This document shows, one piece after another, positions 11,791-14,275 of a stretch of 14,275 bases of DNA (positions are counted from its first letter, which is position 1; every line of letters starts with the position of its first letter). The DNA is from Chloroflexota bacterium. GTDB lineage: Bacteria > Chloroflexota > Dormibacteria > Dormibacterales > Dormibacteraceae. A program made the translations under genes and the position numbers. Below the pieces are notes generated by a model that searched no databases, was not told where the DNA came from, and saw only the letters and a list, made by a program, of their open reading frames with translations. The stretch is taken from NCBI GenBank assembly GCA_005880525.1, contig VBFW01000233.1:1-14275 (forward strand), given 5' to 3'.

Positions 11791-12960
11791 CTGTCTGGCC
11801 TTCAGATCGGCATCGGGCGGTACGCGCGTCGCGCCTATGGATTCGACGAGGTCGCACTCGTGCCGGGCGGCGTCACGCTCAACCCCGACGAGGTCGACAT
11901 CACCTTCTCGATGGGCGATCGTTTCAAGCTCGAGCTCCCGTTCTGGGCTTCGGCCATGGACGGAGTGGTCGATGTCGAGTTCGCGATCGCGATGGGCAAG
12001 CTCGGCGGCGTCGCAGTCCTCAACCTCGACGGCGTGCACACGCGTTACGAGGACTCGCGCCCGGTCATCGAGAGGATCGCCGCCGCCGACAAGTCCACCC
12101 TCAACGCGGTGCTGAAAGAGTCGTACCGCGAACCGGTCAAGCCGAAGCTCATCGCCGAGCGCATCAAGCAGATAAAGGACGCGGGCGTGGCATGCGCGGT
12201 CTCGAGCGTGCCAGCGAAGGCCGAGGAGCGTGCCGAGATCGCGCAGAAGGCCGGCGCCGACGTGTTCGTCGTGCAGGGCACCGTGCTGACCGCACGCCAT
12301 TCGTCGCGGTCCTACCACCAGCTTTCGTTCGACGAGCTGGTTCGCGCCTGCGACATCCCGGTGGTGGTCGGCAACTGCGTCCACTACGAGACGGCGCTCG
12401 AGCTGATGGAGACAGGCATCGCCGGCATCCTGGTCGGCGTCGGACCCGGCGCCGCCTGCACCACGCGCGGGGTGCTCGGTGTCGGAGTGCCGCAGGTGAC
12501 TGCGACGGCGGACGTGGCCGCGGCGCGCGACGAGCACATGCGCCGCGGCGGCATGCGCGTGGCCGTGATCACCGACGGAGGCATGCGCATCGGCGCCGAC
12601 GTTTGCAAGGCGTTCGCGTCGGGCGCCGACGCGGTCATGATCGGCACTCCGTTCGCCGGGGCCGAGGAGTCGGCGTCGAAGGGCTTCAACTGGGGCATGG
12701 CGACTCCTGACCCGAACCTGCCGCGCGGCACGCGGGTGCACGTCGGCACGCGGGCCACCCTCAAGGAGATACTGCTCGGTCCCGCGCGCGTGGACGACGG
12801 CTCGCAGAACTTCGCCGGCGCGCTGCGCTCGGCGCTCGGCGTGTGCGGCGCGCGCGACATCGCCGAGTTCCAGCACGTCGAGATGGTGATCGCACCGTCG
12901 ATCACGTCAGAGGGCAAGGCCCTGCAGCAGGCCCAGCACGTCGGCATGGGGAAGTCCTGA
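11695..12960 (+). CDS. guaB3: GuaB3-type IMP dehydrogenase-related protein (no CBS domains)
   Basis: From ATG 11695 it has 421 residues. The conserved region starts IGIGRYARRAYGFDEVALVPG (from 11806) and ends VIAPSITSEGKALQQAQHVGMGK, which I recognise from cyanobacterial and actinobacterial GuaB3. It is a TIM barrel: FWASAMDGVVD, then the catalytic loop GVGPGAACTTRGVLGVGVPQ with the IMPDH cysteine. VITDGGMRIGADVCKAFASGADAVMIGTPFA follows as the IMP phosphate-binding region. The CBS pair of classic GuaB is absent. The expected reaction is IMP + NAD+ to XMP + NADH, though activity in this class is less well established. Family members begin only a few residues before IGIGR, so CTG 11791 (reading MSGLQIGIGR) is a serious alternative start. 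It lies one base upstream of the guaA reading start, in one operon. Confidence 0.9.
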   Translation: MAFRIIRASPPHWSKHTLKQSPIATREILSGELSGLQIGIGRYARRAYGFDEVALVPGGVTLNPDEVDITFSMGDRFKLELPFWASAMDGVVDVEFAIAMGKLGGVAVLNLDGVHTRYEDSRPVIERIAAADKSTLNAVLKESYREPVKPKLIAERIKQIKDAGVACAVSSVPAKAEERAEIAQKAGADVFVVQGTVLTARHSSRSYHQLSFDELVRACDIPVVVGNCVHYETALELMETGIAGILVGVGPGAACTTRGVLGVGVPQVTATADVAAARDEHMRRGGMRVAVITDGGMRIGADVCKAFASGADAVMIGTPFAGAEESASKGFNWGMATPDPNLPRGTRVHVGTRATLKEILLGPARVDDGSQNFAGALRSALGVCGARDIAEFQHVEMVIAPSITSEGKALQQAQHVGMGKS

Positions 12961-12961
12961 T

Positions 12962-14275
12962 CTGAGTAAGACCGCCACGGCCACCCACTCACGGCCGGAG
13001 GCGAAGAGCGGGCAAGGACGCCAGACGGTCCTCGTCCTGGATTTCGGTTCGCAGTACAGCCAGCTCATCGCGCGTCGCGTTCGCGAGGCGAGCGTGTACT
13101 GCGAGCTCGTGCCAGGCACGACGCCATGGGACGAGCTGAAGCGCCGGCAGCCGGCCGGCCTCATCCTCTCGGGCGGGCCGGCGAGCGTCTACGAGCCCGG
13201 CGCGCCGCAGGTCGACCCGGAGGCGCTGCGCGCCGGCGTTCCGGTGCTGGGCATCTGCTACGGAATGCAGCTGATCGCCCATCACCTCGGCGGCAAGGTC
13301 GACCCGGGCGCGGCCCGCGAGTACGGCCCCGCCCTTCTCTCGGTCCGCCAGGCGGACGGCCTGTTCGAAGGCCTCGACGGCGAGCTTCCGGTGTGGATGA
13401 GCCACGGCGACCATGTCACCCAGCTGCCGCCGGGCTTCCACTCGCTCGCCTCCAGCGGCAACTCGCCGGTGGCGGCCTTTGCGGACGATCGCGGCGTGTA
13501 TGGCATCCAGTTCCACCCCGAGGTCGTCCACACGCCAAGCGGCCGCGAGGTGCTGCGCAACTTCCTCTATCGCGTGTGCCGCTGCGAGCCGACGTGGAAC
13601 GCCGGCTCCTTCATCGCGGAGGCGACCGAGACGATTCGCGCCCAGGTGGGCGCCGGGCGCGTCATCTGCGCGCTGTCCGGCGGCGTCGACTCGGCCGTCG
13701 CGGCCACGCTGGTGCAGCGAGCTGTCGGCGATCAGCTGACGTGCGTCTTCGTCAACAACGGCCTGCTCCGCAAGGAAGAGCCGGAGCGCGTGCTCGCGGT
13801 GATGCACGGCAACCTCGACATGAACATCCGCTACGTCGACGCTACCGAGCGCTTCCTGCACGCGCTGAAGGGCGTGATCGACCCTGAGGAGAAGCGCCGC
13901 ATCGTCGGCCGCGAGTTCATCACTGTGTTCGAGGCAGAGGCCAAGGCCCTCGGCCACATCGACTTCCTCGCCCAGGGCACCCTGTACCCAGACGTCATCG
14001 AATCGACCGCTCCCGACGTCTCGTCCACAGCCGTGAAGATCAAGACCCACCACAACGTGGGCGGCCTGCCGCCCGGCCTCCGCTTCCAGCTCATCGAGCC
14101 GCTGCGCTACCTGTTCAAGGACGAGGTCCGCGCGGTCGGGCTGGAGCTCGGGATGCCCGAGGAGATGGTGTACCGCCAGCCGTTCCCAGGTCCCGGCCTT
14201 TCGATCCGTTGCCTAGGCGAGGTGACGGCCGAGCGGCTCGAGATCCTGCGCAATGCCGACTGGGTGGTGGTCGAC
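12962..14275 (+). CDS. guaA: GMP synthase (glutamine-hydrolysing), 3' end cut by window
   Basis: 438 residues of GuaA are present, and about 80 more are expected beyond the window. It makes GMP from XMP, ATP and glutamine. The class I amidotransferase domain opens with VLVLDFGSQYSQLIARRVRE (from residue 23) and has nucleophile Cys99 in GICYGMQ, with His185 and Glu187 in HPEV. The ATP-pyrophosphatase domain has the P-loop SGGVDSA (239-245). The dimerisation domain begins FPGPGLSIRCLGE. No ATG, GTG or TTG occurs in frame between the upstream stop (12887-12889) and DFGSQ. CTG 12962 (reading MSKTATATHS), with GGGGA (12948-12952) nine bases upstream, is the best start. guaB3 ends at 12960, giving close coupling. 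Starting at the next GTG (13094) would delete the conserved N-terminus. Confidence 0.95.
   Translation, partial: MSKTATATHSRPEAKSGQGRQTVLVLDFGSQYSQLIARRVREASVYCELVPGTTPWDELKRRQPAGLILSGGPASVYEPGAPQVDPEALRAGVPVLGICYGMQLIAHHLGGKVDPGAAREYGPALLSVRQADGLFEGLDGELPVWMSHGDHVTQLPPGFHSLASSGNSPVAAFADDRGVYGIQFHPEVVHTPSGREVLRNFLYRVCRCEPTWNAGSFIAEATETIRAQVGAGRVICALSGGVDSAVAATLVQRAVGDQLTCVFVNNGLLRKEEPERVLAVMHGNLDMNIRYVDATERFLHALKGVIDPEEKRRIVGREFITVFEAEAKALGHIDFLAQGTLYPDVIESTAPDVSSTAVKIKTHHNVGGLPPGLRFQLIEPLRYLFKDEVRAVGLELGMPEEMVYRQPFPGPGLSIRCLGEVTAERLEILRNADWVVVD

Noticed and set aside
11191..12876. Long minus-strand open frame (561 residues) antisense to guaB3
   Set aside because: It is the mirror frame of a strongly conserved gene, rich in Arg, Ala and His with no recognisable domain. 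Its length is an effect of high GC.

Overview
The window reads as a high-GC, gene-dense stretch of a bacterial chromosome from a Terrabacteria-type lineage, probably Actinomycetota or a Chloroflexota/Dormibacterota-like soil group. This placement is inferred from gene content and base composition. It rests on the tandem DUF881 pair, a GuaB3-type IMP dehydrogenase beside guaA, an SDR-acyltransferase pair like mycobacterial Rv0501-Rv0502, an AbiEi/DUF559 protein, and many GTG/TTG starts with -10-like boxes only 6-12 bases upstream. I see no tRNA, rRNA, CRISPR array, transposase or phage gene.

Layout. 2-340 is the 3' end of an unrecognised gene. 342-525 is a long imperfect hairpin element between convergent genes. 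523-2708 holds an FmdB-type zinc-ribbon protein (-), a PLP threonine/serine dehydratase-like enzyme (+) and an L-threonine aldolase (-). 2729-4255 is a YtcJ-type amidohydrolase (+). 4252-5324 is a divergent pair: a basic phasin/H1-like protein (-) and a PhaR-type polyhydroxyalkanoate regulator (+). 5290-6694 is a tandem pair of membrane-anchored DUF881 proteins (-). 6762-8018 is glutamate dehydrogenase (+), followed closely by an atypical SDR (8026-9090) and a PlsC-like acyltransferase (9087-10139). 10282-11148 is a protein with an AbiEi-like N-terminus and a DUF559 nuclease-like C-terminus. 11250-11672 is a DUF4332 helix-hairpin-helix protein (-). 11695-14275 is guaB3 followed by guaA, which is cut by the window end.

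How the genes work together. The recognisable metabolism is amino-acid catabolism (threonine dehydratase, threonine aldolase, glutamate dehydrogenase) and GMP synthesis (IMP to XMP to GMP by GuaB3 and GuaA). The phasin-like/PhaR-like pair suggests storage-granule or nucleoid biology. The SDR and acyltransferase genes share an ATGA overlap and probably act in the same lipid-related process. Most of the window is very compact: convergent genes overlap by 4, 8 and 35 bp, and divergent genes are 16 and 20 bp apart.

The most unusual structure is around the AbiEi/DUF559 gene. Two palindromes with the core TTTGTATACAA lie 41 bp apart before it, and two more lie 42 bp apart after it. They could be paired cooperative operators of an autoregulated protein, or the ends of a mobile cassette. 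Second-rank observations are the 342-525 hairpin flanked by TA dinucleotides, which looks like a MITE, and guaA, which has no ATG, GTG or TTG start and appears to begin with CTG.
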